From Coffea arabica (taxonomy: Eukaryota > Streptophyta > Magnoliopsida > Gentianales > Rubiaceae), in NCBI RefSeq assembly GCF_036785885.1, contig NC_092320.1, forward strand, positions 11,657,557-11,721,556: DNA of 64,000 nt, in the 5' to 3' direction. The notes beneath the pieces are model-generated. The model was given only the letters and a program-made list of their open reading frames with translations, was not told the origin of the DNA and did not search any database. Positions 11,544 through 24,811 of the stretch are shown in pieces. Every line of letters begins with the position of its first letter. Position 1 is the first letter of the stretch. The translations under genes and the position numbers were made by a program.

Positions 11544-13262
11544 GTGTGTGCTGTGTGTAAAAACCATGGCCATTTAGCCAATGGGGCCATCTTTCTTTGG
11601 CTGCCGTTAGTGATAAGCACGCCTGGCAACTCATCATTCCCTCCAACACCCCTTCCCTTCCCCTCCCCACTTTCTTTTCTCTCTCTCTTTCTTTTTTGTT
11701 TTTCTTACCTCACACTCTCTCTCTCTCTCTATATTTCATTAGTACACAGTACATTTCTCTCTTTTCCTTTTCTTTCTCCTTTCTCTCTCTTCTTCGAAAA
11801 ACCTAGCTGTCTTTCTCGGACGCTTTTTGGCGAACCAGCTGTTTCCTTAATTCCAGCTTAATTTCCTCATTAGATTGGATCTGTTGATTCTTATTCCCTC
11901 AGCTGCGCAATTAATTCGTTCCGAGGTAATTTTTGAAGCATTTTTTATGATCTCTTGTTGAATTATCGATATTTTTGAGTTGTTTTGATTCGTTTTATGG
12001 TGAATTGTGTGTGCTGATCCGTGGGAAATAGTTGTGTGTTGTTATTTTATTGTTTTGGATGCTTTGGGGATTGAAATGAGGATCGTGTTTTTTGCGTTTT
12101 TCGACGAGGGAATGCCAAATTTTTTGTCTGTAATACGTGTAGATACTGCATCCTTGCTTTCATTTTTTTAAAGCAGAATTTTCGAATTTTGAGATGATAC
12201 GGCATTTGAAGAGTTTTTAAATTATTTATCTTGCTGAGTGGATCCGTTGTCAGTATTTGAGTTACATGATACTAATTGCACTTGTCTCACCTCGCCATTG
12301 CTCTTTTATGCTGCGAAATTGTATCAACTATCCGAATCATTCGTCCCCCTTTTTTTTTTTCAACCGATAACAGATTTCCACTAAAACCATTCGTCCTTTA
12401 AGTTTCAATTTTTTTCATCCTTTTTTGGTGATGATTTGGTGATGAAATCATACTTGAGCTTTTTACTTTGAAAGTTTTGACAATGCGGCAAAAATGCAAT
12501 CTTTCTTTGAGGTTGTGTGTGCACCATGAGTCAGCTCAATCGAATCCGGTAGAACTGCAGATGTTCGTTATGGGGCAGATATCTATTTCTATATATTCTA
12601 CATTTCTAAATGCATGATGATGATGTCTGGTTCGGGTGAATGAGAAGCAGACCATGGAGCATATGATATCCGGGTATCAGAATGGTAAATGGGAAGCCTT
12701 AGTGGCTTTGCCTGTCTGGAAAACTTATTCAAACTGAGCACTCTGATTTTAGCTCTTGAATGTATGATGCTTCGGTTTCCTTGCTTAGGGGTTTCTATTA
12801 AACTCAAAATGCAGAGACTGTTAGCATACGTGTGAAAAACTGTTAGCTCATACCGACGATTTCTGATGCAAAATTGTGTTTCTGCTCTCTCAAAGAGGGG
12901 TGAATGCACAGATTTTGATGGTTCTACCCTTTGTTTCCTTGTTCCAGTGAACGACATAACTCCAATGCGGATCAAAATTTTGAAATATGCAGCTAATTTA
13001 TTTCGATGTTTGGCTATCACAGGCTAGTCTGTAACATTGGCTTCTAAATTAGTCAACTACTCATCTTGCAAGCTATATTTGTGTGACACTCAAAAAGAAT
13101 TATGTTGGTCGGGATAGCCTACTTTTTGGATCCAATTTACTTACGTTTGCACTAGTTTTGTGACAGCTTATTTCTCACTTACAAGTTGTATGAATTTTCA
13201 GCTTCCTTTGCTTCAACTTTCAGGCCAAGTTTCTGATTCGTGCCAACAAAACTGTAAACAAT
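11544..13262 (+). other. Villin 5' UTR exon and 5' UTR intron
   Basis: A CT-rich leader (tracts at 11690-11805) ends at a splice donor ccgag/gtaatt at 11925/11926. A likely acceptor tttcag at 13218-13223 is followed by 39 nt of leader before the villin ATG. This gives a UTR intron of about 1.3 kb, a common feature of plant actin-cytoskeleton genes. The transcription start is not determined. The 140-codon minus-strand frame inside the intron (12598-13020) has no family resemblance. Confidence 0.55.
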
Positions 13263-16200
13263 ATGTCTGTTTCAATGAGAGACTTGGATCCAGCATTTCA
13301 AGGAGCTGGGCAGAAGGCGTATCCTAAATTTAGTGGTTTTTGTAACTTCTGCTGCTGCTATTGTTCTCCTACTTTGATATCATTGCATTTCTGTTAGTCA
13401 GGCTTTTCTTGCAAACTTACATTTGTCATGTGGCTTCTAGTAAACTAAAATGGAATATAGTCGTATTTGTGAGGATAACAGTTACAATTCAGATATTTAG
13501 AATTTAATGTATCTCCATTAGCTCAATTTCTTGTGGAATTCAATTGATGCTCCTTGACTGCATACAGTGGGATTGAGATATGGCGAATTGAGAATTTTCG
13601 TCCAGTGACCATTTCTAAGTCTTCATATGGCAAATTTTTCACTGGAGACTCGTATGTGATTTTGAAGGTAAGTGAGTAAGGAGTATCTTACTCTTAAGAA
13701 AGTGATCATACTTGGAAGTTTTCTAATTACATGTCAAGTGTTGGACAACATGCACTTTAGGTTTGAAGTCTTTGACTACCACTGGTATATGATAACAGGG
13801 ACCCGGTAAACATAATGTAAATAAATGCAACTGCAGATTTCACTTCTGTAGTTTGTATTGTGGGTATACCTAGACATCTAGTTTTGCCATCTTTTGCGCT
13901 CTCTTTTATCCAAGAATTTGTGTACTGTTTGTGGTTCTATTTACAGTTATACTTCACAAATATTCTGATCAGCTTCCTTAATAAGATGAATCTAGTTACC
14001 CATGGTCTTTGGAAGCTTCAGTGGTTGATATACCTACTAGCTGCACAATTAATCTATGCGTTATGCTTTTCTTGTATCAAGAGATGTCAATTTCTGTGTA
14101 CTGCATTATGAATATTTGCCACTTCTCGCAGCAATTGAACTTTTAATTTCTGTTTGCAGACTACTGCACTGAAAAATGGTGCTCTGCGACATGATATTCA
14201 TTATTGGCTGGGTAAAGATACTTCTAAGGTCTGTTTTGTTGTTTTGAAGATATGTCCTAGTAAGCCAACTTCATGGTTGCAGTTGAGTTGTTGATGTTCT
14301 GTTATATACAGGATGAAGCTGGCACTGCAGCCATTAAAACTGTGGAACTTGATGCAGCTCTTGGTGGACGTGCTGTTCAATATCGTGAAGTACAAGGTCA
14401 TGAAACAGAAAAGTTCCTTTCTTATTTTAAACCATGTATTATTCCTCAAGAAGGTGGAGTAGCATCAGGTTTCAAGCATGCAGAGGCTGAAGAGCACAAG
14501 ACCCGATTGTTTGTATGTAAAGGAAAGCATGTTGTTCATGTAAAAGAGGCAAGTTTCTGGTCCTGGTGCTTGTCTGATGATGGATCATTAGCAATTGTAT
14601 AGTATATTGGTTATACACTTATTGACCCTTTTCTTGGTGGTACAGGTTCCTTTTGCTCGCTCATCCTTGAATCATGATGACATCTTTGTTCTCGACACCA
14701 ATTCTAAAATTTTTCAGTTCAATGGTTCCAACTCATCTATCCAAGAAAGAGCAAAAGCTCTAGAAGTTGTCCAATACATTAAAGATACTTACCATGACGG
14801 AAAATGTGAGGTTGCCGCAATTGGTGAGTGGATTATTAAATGGAAACTTGTTGCTAGGCTGCCTTAATCACCAATGCATTTAAGATCTGTTCTGTTTTTA
14901 CTGTATAGAGGATGGCAAATTAATGGCTGATGCTGAGACTGGAGAGTTTTGGGGTTTCTTTGGTGGCTTTGCTCCCCTTCCAAGGAAAACCACCACCGAG
15001 GAGGCTAAAAGTACTGATGACAATTCTACTAGATTGTTTCGGTAATACATTCCAGCCATAGACACATTGTTGTGCATCCAATACTTGTTTAACACATTAC
15101 ATGGTGGCAAAGTCGTTAACAAACTTCTCATGGATTTTTGGAAATTGTAAGAGCTGTATATCTCTTAAATCACAAATTTTTGTTGGCTTTTGTTGGAGAA
15201 TAGTGCACATGACTTCATTCTCTGAAGTAAAAGAAGTTCAGGATCAGAATCCAAATAAAAATGTTGTTGCAAGAGAACTAATTGCATCATATATGGTTTT
15301 TTGGTGATAAATTGTCTATCCTGTTCTTTAAGCATCTCTAGAGATTACAAGTTTATCATTGCTATTAGGGTTGAGAAGGGACAGGCGGAACCTATTGAGG
15401 CTGATTCTTTGACGAGGGAACTTTTGGATACTAATAGATGCTATATTCTTGACTGTGGGACAGAGGTTTTCCTCTGGATGGGCAGAGCTACTTCTCTTGA
15501 TGAAAGGAAAAGTGCAAGCGGAGCTGCTGATGTAATAGTTTGTGCTGCTATAAACTTGTATCTGCATTATGTTTACAGCTTTATTCCCTATTCTTATTTT
15601 GTTTTACTCTCACCCTCATTCTTATAGGAGTTAGTGCGTAGCCTTGATAAAGGAAAATGTCACATAGTACGTGTAATTGAGGGGTTTGAGACTGTAATTT
15701 TCCGGTCGAAGTTTGATTCGTGGCCGCAGTCAACTAGTGTAGCTGTATCTGAGGATGGAAGGGGCAAGGTTGCTGGTTAGTAACTGATATTGTATTTTCA
15801 AGCAAATCTATGCTGTATTTCCTGCCTTTTAAGTTTATGTTGTAGGTCTGTTCTTGCTTAGAATTAGCTGGTTACAGTTCTTTTTATGTTTTAATTTTTA
15901 ATTTTAATTTTAATTTTTTTTAAGCTAAAAGAAGCTTTGAGGTGGTGGTGTTTTCGTTGACTCTATTTCTATCTTAACTTGAGTTGAAATAGTTCATTTG
16001 GAGAACAATCCTAGGCTGCTTTTGAAGACAATACTCTTTTTCTTTTTTCAATCTTTTGACAAGCAACTACTTTCAACTTTTGAAACAGCATTTTCAAGAA
16101 TCCCTTTCCTTTGAGTAGCTCTCAAATAGGTGAAGCAAAACTCTACTGGCTCAATTATTCTTGTATTGAGATTTCTGTGTTTATTAGATCATCTAACCTT

Positions 16201-19200
16201 CTTTTGAACGAGAATTTTGATTGTTGTACTGCATGATGATTACATAGCACTTTTAAAGCGCCAAGGGGTTAATGTGAAGGGCTTGTTGAAAGCTACACCT
16301 CCAAAGGAAGAGCCCCAGCCCTACATAGACTGCACGGGCAATCTGCAGGTGCTTTTGAGATATCTGTCTGTATAGATCAATTAAATGGCATGTACTGTTG
16401 CACTATTTTCTCCTTTCTGTTTTCTGATGAACTTTATTAAAAGAATGATGAAAAAATGCAACAATTCCTGACATAAAACTGTTCAGTTTCTAGTCACTTT
16501 CTGTACATTAGATATGCATGTTTCATTTTATGTTTTATTTCCACTTACTCTTAAGAGTGAAAATTTTTCTCTAAACAACCTGTTTGGTTATAATTAAATT
16601 TTCTCTGATTTGTAACATAAAAATTGGATCAACCAACTTTTTAGAGTTGTTCTCATGTTTGGTCGGCCATTTATTAATCCAGAAATAATTCATTGTACCT
16701 AATAGTTGATTTAGTGGTACAAAAGCATGAGTTTAATATTTGTAGTGCCAAATTAAAGAAAACAATCCAAAAAAGGTGATATTGAAGAATTTTTTGCTAA
16801 AGTTCATCACATCATTGCTGTCATCCCATGTACTACATTTTTCATTTACCTTTTTCCCCCCTTTGAATCTTGTGGTTGGCATAATAAAATATATGTTATA
16901 AAGTTTAATCTTTACCTGATCAAGTTTTGTTTATGAAACTCAATTACTTAACTTTATTGATATGATTGTAATAATTTGTCAATGAAGAGTGTTTCCTTTT
17001 AAACTCTTTTCTGCTCTTGTTCATGAGGACCTTAGTCTAACAAGGGGACAAATGAATCCCTAAAACCACCCCTCTATGAACTTATGTATCCATTTTCTTG
17101 ATTTACAGCAGGGGATGATCCATTGTGTCTGTGCAGGTTTGGCATGTGAATGGTCAAGAAAAGACTCTTCTTCCATCATCAGATCAGTCCAAATTTTACA
17201 GTGGAGACTGTTACATCTTTCAGTATTCATATGCCGGGGAAGACAAAGAAGAATACCTCATAGGGACATGGTTTGGGAAGCAAAGTGTTGAGGTGAAATA
17301 TTTAGTCTCTTTGCATGCTTTGGCTACGTTGCGTGCCTTTTCTAATGCCTGTCTAAAAATTGCTGAATCCCTGTTATAAACAACCATGAAATGCTTTCAG
17401 TTAATATTAATCTGCATTTAGATTGTATAGAAAAGCTCGTTTCCCTTTTTCCTTTTTGTGCAATACTAGTTTTTTTCAGGTATTTTATTTTGGATAATTA
17501 TCATCTTTTAGTCTTTGAAGTTTAGATAACATCTGTCATTTTGGAGGCTAGGTTCATCTGAAAATTGCCCACTTTATAGAGGCTTAAGTGGCTGGTAGTC
17601 TTATTGACACCAGTAGCAAATGCAGCAATAGCGTATTTCTCATTTATTGATTCTGCTTTACATGCAATTCAGGAAGATAGGGTCTCAGCAGCTTCACAGG
17701 CAAGCAAGATGGTTGAATCGCTTAAGTTCTTAGCTACTCAGGTACTCCTATTGCTTTAACTGCCACTTTCAAACTGAAGGTGTGCTTCACCTGGTGTTTA
17801 TTGACACTCTGTTCATTGTGAAACTTAGGCTCGCATCTATGAAGGAAGTGAACCTATCCAATTTTTTGCAATCTTTCAGAGCTTTATTGTTTTCAAGGTG
17901 TGGAGAAAAAAATCCTGCATAATCTGTATAAACTTTTCTTCTTTATCAAGCCAAGATGGAAAGTTATTTTACTACATAGTCTAACTGTTGGATATCAACA
18001 ATCTATTTCCTGTAAACATCACCAGGGTGGTCTTAGTGAAGGGTACAAGAAATACATAGCAGAAAAGCAACTTCAGGATGACACGTACACAGAAGATGGA
18101 CTGGCATTATTCCGAGTTCAGGGTACTGGACCTGAGAATATGCAAGCTATTCAAGTTGAACCTGTAAGTTACACCACTTTTGTTTGCTTCCTTCCCTCTT
18201 TCAAATCAACTATATTGGTCTATAATCCTTCAATTTTGCTGTTCATACACTTGATGTTGTTTCTCAGTATTGATTATCTTCTTCCTCTTTCTTAGTTGAT
18301 GGATATGGTTTATACTTCTGTGCCAAAGGGTTTGAGAAGTGCATCAGACTTATTTTAAGTAGCCAATTATTTATAAGAGTCTCAACCATAAATTGTTGCG
18401 ATGTTATGCCGTTTTTATTTTATTTTTTGTAGTCATGTTTTAATTTGATTTCTTAAGTTAGTCAATTTCTCCTGGGCTGTCTCCATATTTGTTATGTTAA
18501 ATAGTTTACTTCTGTTAGGCTTGAGATACATCTTAGAACTGGCCCATCTTTACGAAGTTTTCAATTGGAGGCATCCATAAGATTAAGCTTACACAATCTT
18601 TATCAGGCAAGTTTGTGGCTGACCAAGCTGATCTAAGGCTTCAAGTTTATCAGTATATTCTAAATTACTTGCTTCTTGTCAAGCTAATAGAAATTAGTCT
18701 CTATCATCCTTGGTGGAGCTTAGATTAGGATGTGTGTTCATTAAAGGTGCTTATAGACTCTGAGGAATCCTGAGGTATCATTCGTTTGCAGGTTCCAAGT
18801 GACAAGATCTATAAATGTCTAATTAGATGGTTTACATTTTAGTTCTCAAGTCACCAAGAGGTTGCTTCAAGCCATGTTAAAAATCATCTGATCTACTTGA
18901 CAGGCAACTCATGGAATCTCACAGAGAAAAGCAATTAAACCAATTTGGTTAAATGCACAATATGTATGCATTACTCTCTACACGTGAGCTGCTATGATTA
19001 AAACAATGATTGATCAAAGTTGACAGCATTCACACATTGAACTTCCATTTACATATTAAAACTGTTTATATTCTTTTAATTATTATCCATTAAGACTTTG
19101 ATTCTAAGAACAGGACCAGGTAAAAGTCTTATGGAATTGATAGTCCAATGGAGCTTTTTGTATTTTATGGTGCTTTCCTTCCAGAAAGATCTACCTTTGG

Positions 19201-22200
19201 TCTATTTTCTGAACAAATCTGTCAAGTTAGCTCTTAAATGGCTTCTACAGTTGATCCAGATTCCTTGATATGCAATCACTCGTAAAATGAAGCAAGAAAG
19301 TGATAACAGATACTTGTACTGAATAGGAGCGAGTTTCATTTTGTTGAGGTTGTATTATGATGGACTCCCCCTCATTTGCAGAATGAGCTTATATTATACT
19401 GAACAAATTATATTTATGAATTTAATTTTAATCAAGCATCTTGTTTTAGATATGTTTCTTGTCTATTCTCTTTCACATGGTGCTTAAATTGTCTTGAGAA
19501 AAGGCTTCCTTAGTTGGCTATTTGGTCTGGTCACTGTAATTTGCTCGGAGAAGCCTTTAGTATTTTAATTCTTAATTGGAACAAAGGGGCTTTTGAACAG
19601 TTTTAACACTATAGAGTGTTCTTCCTGTGTTGCTCTGTAGTTATATATTTTCAGATTTCTGCTTTATCTTGTAGCACAATTATTTCTGTTTCAATTTTGC
19701 TACAGCCAAATTGAAATTTGCATCTTTTTGTTAATCCTGACATAGTTTTAACATATAGTCAATGGGCAGCACATCTTGGTAGTGCATTATTATTGTCAAG
19801 TACCTAAGCAAAAGAAAATTAAGCAACACTACATAATCTACTTCACATTTGCTGCTCTGCCCGTTCCCACTCTTAATTGGAATGTCATGTCCCTTTTTTT
19901 GGGGGGCCCCGGGGGGGGTGTGTGGTGGTGGTTTGGGTCGGGGGCGAGGTTGGAGTTCTGACATCCATCTCTACTTAACTTTGGTTTATTTATTTTGATC
20001 AGGTGGCATCATCCTTAAATTCCTCCTACTGTTACATATTGCATAGTGGGTCCTCCATATTTACGTGGTCTGGAAATCTTACAACAGCTGAGGACCAGGA
20101 GCTGGTTGAGAGGCAGCTAGATATCATAAAGGTCTTAATTGTGGTTATGGATGTTTTCCTTCTGTTTTGGTATTTTGTAAAATCTATAGAGTTTTTTTTT
20201 CCTATTTCTATAGAGTTGTTAACACTATTTCATTGAGTAAATGAGTTTAAAATGGATACCTGCTTAAAATGAATTTGAAAGAGAGCACTAAAATGTTCTC
20301 CTTTGTTTTCATCATTTATTAAACTATTTAGTTTACTGTAATGCAAATAAGTGGTAATTGTAATTGTCCTACATGAGAAAGTTATCTGAATGCCCTGTCA
20401 TTGTAAAGTCATAATTTTTGGCTTTTTCTGATCAGTTACCTGATAATTAACTTCCAATGCCATCTTACAGCCCAACATGCAGTGCAAAGTGCAAAAGGAA
20501 GGTGCAGAATCTGAGCAATTTTGGGATTTGTTGAATGGAAAATCAGAATACCCCAGCCAAAAAATTGGAAGGGATGCTGAAACTGATCCTCATTTGTTCT
20601 CATGCACTTTCTCGAAAGGTAAGAAGAGTATATTCATTGGTTATATACATCTAAATGATTTTAAACTCAATTGTAAACTGTACTAATTTCGTTATTCATG
20701 TATACTGTTGTTGATGTTTGCTGGAATTATGCTGTACTTCAGGAGATTTGAAGGTATATCTCACGCATGGCTATACTCATTTATCCAATATTTATTATTT
20801 ACGAGGGAGTTTGGGGAATTTTTTTTTCGGAAATTATGCTATTGATTATTTTTTTTTTCCAAATCCTTAATGTTCTATTTTCATCAAGTCACGCCCATTA
20901 CAAAATTGAGCACTAAAGGGTGTCTTGTCGTTCACTTAATTTGTGATGTAACTCTTTCATTTGCCCTATATATGACTTCTGATGATAATACAGGTGACAG
21001 AGATATACAACTTCAACCAGGATGACCTAATGACTGAAGATATCTTCATCCTTGATTGTCATTTGGATATCTATGTCTGGGTTGGCCAACAAGTTGAATC
21101 AAAAAATAAGACGCAGGCTCTAGCTATTGGGGAGGTATTCTTTTATCTTGCAGAGACTTGTACTCTAGTTGTGACTATATGAATTGCTCTAGGCTCTGAA
21201 ATGCATGTCACTTGTACTTATTTTAAAACTTTTTGACTGTCTCATTTGGGTAGAGAATCCTTTAGGAAGAATCTTTCTAGGCTGGCTTCTGGCCTATGAC
21301 ACCGTAGAAGGTTTTATGTGTTGGCTATATAAGCTGTCATGTCTGACAAGTTGTTTCCATGGTGACATTTGTTGGCTTCAAGGAAAATTTAAAGGTGTGG
21401 AAAGGTTTGTGTGTTTTTGGTGATCTTTGGTAGCCGTTCTCTTGGAACTAAACAGTTGACTTTATACATTATGGTTTATGCTTAATTAGTCAGTATTTGG
21501 AGTTCGCTGGGGTTTTTGTCAAGAATTGAGCGTTTTTCTTTGTAGTGCTCAAGTCGATGACCTCAGATTTGCAAGTTTGGAATTGGTAATTTTGGCTTTT
21601 GGCAGATGAAATAGTTAGAATTTGTGCATTTCTTGTCATACAAGCTAGTTACCATAATTTGAGAACAGTGATTGGTCTAGGTTTTGTTCTTTTCCTGGTG
21701 TTGCAATGCATCGCTACGTTGAATTCCATATCTTTATGTTCATGTCTTTTTCTGCCTGTTTCATCATTTGAATTTGGTTAATTTTTTGAGGCATCGGCTG
21801 ATGTAGCTTTTGCAGTCTCATGAATCCTTAAATTTCTTAATCCAACAGAAATTTATTGAACGTGATTTTCTTCTGGAGAAATTATCTCCTCAAACTCCTA
21901 TATATAGTGTTGTTGAAGGGAGTGAGCCACCTTTCTTTACTCGTTTCTTCACCTGGGATTCTGCTAAGTCTGGTGTAAGCATCTCGCTACTATGTTTAAA
22001 GAGTTATCTGTAATTACATCGTTGCTAAGAATACCATTTGACATGATTATAGATGCATGGGAACTCATTCCAAAGAAAACTTGCTATTCTTAAAGGTGGA
22101 GGCACTCCACAGCTGGATGTAAGCTTTCTTTTGACATTTATATCTTTCTCTTCCTTTGCCTTCCTGATTAGGTGAGCAAATATTGCATTCAGTAAACTGT

Positions 22201-23976
22201 CTTGCTTGCTTTTTTACTTTGGTTTTGTGAATTTCCTGTGATCTTACTTCTCAATGTGCCAAATCACATTGTCTGAAGCGACTTGTAGTTGCTTAAAATT
22301 ATGTAGATATAAGTTCAGTTACATAATTCTTCAAACTATCTACATGATGATGAACTCAATTACTTCAAGTAGTCTTTAACCAAATCCATAAAGCTGCAAA
22401 TTTTGATGACCTTATTTAGCTTTGGTTTGTTGAAGCAGCACCAAGTGTCTTCTGTTTCGCTTGTCGTAACATTTAAGTTTCCTGTGCAGATACTGCAAAT
22501 TCTGTTTGGCTTATTTATCTTGTCTGAGAGATCACAAGGGAAACATTTCTTTGTGTCCAAGTAGAAAGATGAATTGACAAAAGAAATTGAAACCCAATGG
22601 AGATGGACTCTATCTAGCCTTTCAACTGGGAACAGCATAATAGAAAAGAACATCTTATCGCCTTTATTTTGTTTTTCTTCTTTTCTCAAATTTCCTTATC
22701 TTTGTAGATCCAAGATTTTAGATCCAGGTTCCAATTTTTAACCACCTACCTTCTTAATATTTTTGCACGTATTTCTCCATATTGAAGATGGCTAAGTACA
22801 CTTTTCAATCATGGTATGAGTGCCCTCGGTGCATAAACTGGTCAATGATTAATTATTGTTTTGTGAGCTCACCCACGAACATTAGAACTGTAGTAGTAAC
22901 TAAGTTTGGAACAGTTTCTTAAAAACGGTGGGCTAGCAGTTGAGTTACTAGCAACTGCTGGTTTGGTTATTTTTGGCAAGAATTCCAAATATGGATGTCA
23001 TTTTTTTTTTTGTCAAAAAATTATGAATGTCATTTGGATCTACAGAAATTGCAAATTGAAATTACAGCATGCCTTTTATCCTATGTGCTTCCCTCTTTTA
23101 ACATCATCACTGTTTGTTCTAATTGTATCTTTCACATGTACGTTGTGTGGGTAGAAACCCAAAAGGAGAACACCTGTATCCTATGGTGGAAGATCTCCTG
23201 CACCAGAAAAATCACAACGTTCCAGAAGCATGTCTTTCAGCCCTGACCGAGTTCGTGTGAGAGGCAGATCCCCAGCCTTCAATGCATTAGCTGCAAATTT
23301 TGAGAATCCAAATGCAAGGAATCTTTCAACTCCTCCCCCAGTGGTAAGAAAGCTTTATCCAAAGTCTGGGACCCCAGAGTCAGCACAACAGGATTCCAGG
23401 TCAGCGGCTATTGCAGCACTTAGTGCTGGCTTTGAACAACCAGCACCAGCTCGGGGAACTCTTATACCTCGCTCTGTTAAAGGTACAATGACTCAAGTTT
23501 CTTTCTGGAAACCTATCTATTCACTTGATAAAAATTTTCTGATCATTGCATTATGCATGTAGTGAGCCCTGAGGCACCTAAACCAAAGCTGGAGACAAAT
23601 TCTAGAGAAAATTCAACTGGCAGCTTAACAGAATCACCTAAACTCAAACCAGAGACGATACAGGAGGATATGAAAGAGGGTGAGGCTGAAGATGAGGAAG
23701 GGCTTCCAACATACCCATATGAACGGCTTAAAATAGGATCATCAGATCCAATTACAGAAATTGATGTAACCAAGAGAGAGGTACGTAATTTGGGCAAGCA
23801 ATTTCATGTAACCAGATAACGTTCCAAGGTCTATTGCTGAAACTCGGTGATGTTCTATGCAGACTTATCTGTCTTCAGAAGAGTTCAAAGAAAAATTGGG
23901 GATGGCTAAGGCTGCATTCTACAAGTTGCCCAAATGGAAACAGAACAAATTGAAAATGGCCCTTCAATTGTTCTAG
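13263..23976 (+). CDS. Villin (actin-bundling gelsolin-family protein, VLN2/VLN3 type)
   Basis: Binds, bundles, caps and severs actin filaments in the cytosol. Coding exons: 13263-13318, 13568-13667, 14160-14228, 14312-14548, 14646-14823, 14909-15041, 15369-15531, 15628-15775, 16248-16348, 17137-17292, 17673-17741, 17829-17897, 18026-18163, 20003-20131, 20471-20618, 20743-20753, 20994-21134, 21849-21974, 22053-22118, 23155-23482, 23563-23780, 23863-23976. They sum to 2,898 nt, or 965 aa, the normal plant villin size. Six gelsolin repeats fill about residues 20-730 (e.g. [37 protein letters not shown]). A Ser/Pro-rich linker ([19 protein letters not shown]) follows, then the villin headpiece at 905-965 ending in the basic [14 protein letters not shown] that contacts F-actin. 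Exon 16 is 11 nt, and intron 4 has a GC donor (GAG/gcaagt). The start is the first ATG after the UTR splice. The Arabidopsis orthologue number is not resolved. Confidence 0.95.
19901..19946 (+). other. G-rich, quadruplex-capable tract in villin intron 13
   Basis: Six G, four C and eight G in a row are followed by GTGG and GGG runs up to about 19946, on the sense strand of the 1,839-bp intron 13. Several G-runs of three or more at short spacing could fold as a G-quadruplex in the pre-mRNA. This is unusual in such AT-rich surroundings. Confidence 0.6.
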
Positions 23977-24666
23977 TGTGCTCAAGACATCTGAATCTAT
24001 CTCAGATTGCTGATGCATCAACTGCAGATGAAAGAAATCCTGATTAGAAAAATTTGTACGGCTCTTCTTCTATATTCTACAGGACCATGGCTTATTATTT
24101 TGGGTATCATGTCACTGAAATTTATTCTTTGTTTCCAGGAGATTACTTTCTCAAGTATGCAAGAGACAGCATTAGTGCATTTTTAGCTGCTGCTGCTCCT
24201 AAGAGGCTTGTTTCCTTTATTTTAGTGGATGAAAGTGAGGAGATTAGCATATATTCTTTGCATATGGCGGTCTGAATACATAGGTTTCGATTGCTTTTTG
24301 TTTTTTCCTCCTCTTTGTTTGTCTAAGGTAGTCACTTCATATTCTTTTTTGGTCACAGGTTTGTTGTGAGCTTGTATTTTTGTTTCCCTTTTTTGCGCAT
24401 AATTTTTTCATCATCGATTGAGCAGAGTAACTAGGGGGTTTGCGAATGCAGACTTTTTAGGTTATCTTGTATTACGGGAATGGGAAGTGTGTACAGGATG
24501 TAAAACAACTCTTCACGGTATTTATTCAGCCAATAAAAGTGTGATCTTTTGGTTTATGGACTTGTGAGTTTGACTTCGTTGTTGTATGCATTGCACTTCG
24601 ATTCCATCGACTGCTTCAGTGAACGGTTGTAAATTACTTTTGATCTTTGTCATGTATTAAAGTTTA
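23977..24666 (+). other. Villin 3' UTR and downstream flank
   Basis: Follows the TAG stop at 23974. A candidate polyadenylation signal (ccaataaaagtg) is near 24530. The open frame at 24054-24275 is not conserved-looking and is treated as UTR. Confidence 0.5.
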
Positions 24667-24811
24667 GGGATAATTGCAGAAACCTCCCCTGAGGTTTCTG
24701 ACATTTGCACTGGGATTAGTAATCTCAGGGGAGGTTAGTGTAATTTTTCAAATCACAGGGGAGGTTAGTGCAAATGTCAGAAACCTCAGGGGAGGTTTCT
24801 GCAATTATCCC
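24667..24811. mobile_element. 145-bp palindromic MITE
   Basis: Begins gggataattgcagaaacctc and ends with the exact inverted gaggtttctgcaattatccc. The arms run about 50 bp with a short centre of further caggggaggttagtg repeats. Both flanks begin TAAAGT. It belongs to the same end-sequence family as 8665-9802 and lies just past the villin gene. Confidence 0.88.

Noticed and set aside
11544-11861. 105-codon plus-strand frame before villin
   Set aside because: A product of CT-microsatellite sequence in the villin leader (Ser/Leu/Phe repeats).
12598-13020. 140-codon minus-strand open frame
   Set aside because: It lies inside the villin 5' UTR intron on the other strand, has no recognisable domain and a composition typical of chance frames.
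22360-22689. 109-codon minus-strand open frame
   Set aside because: Antisense within villin intron 19; Lys/Asn-rich with no family resemblance.
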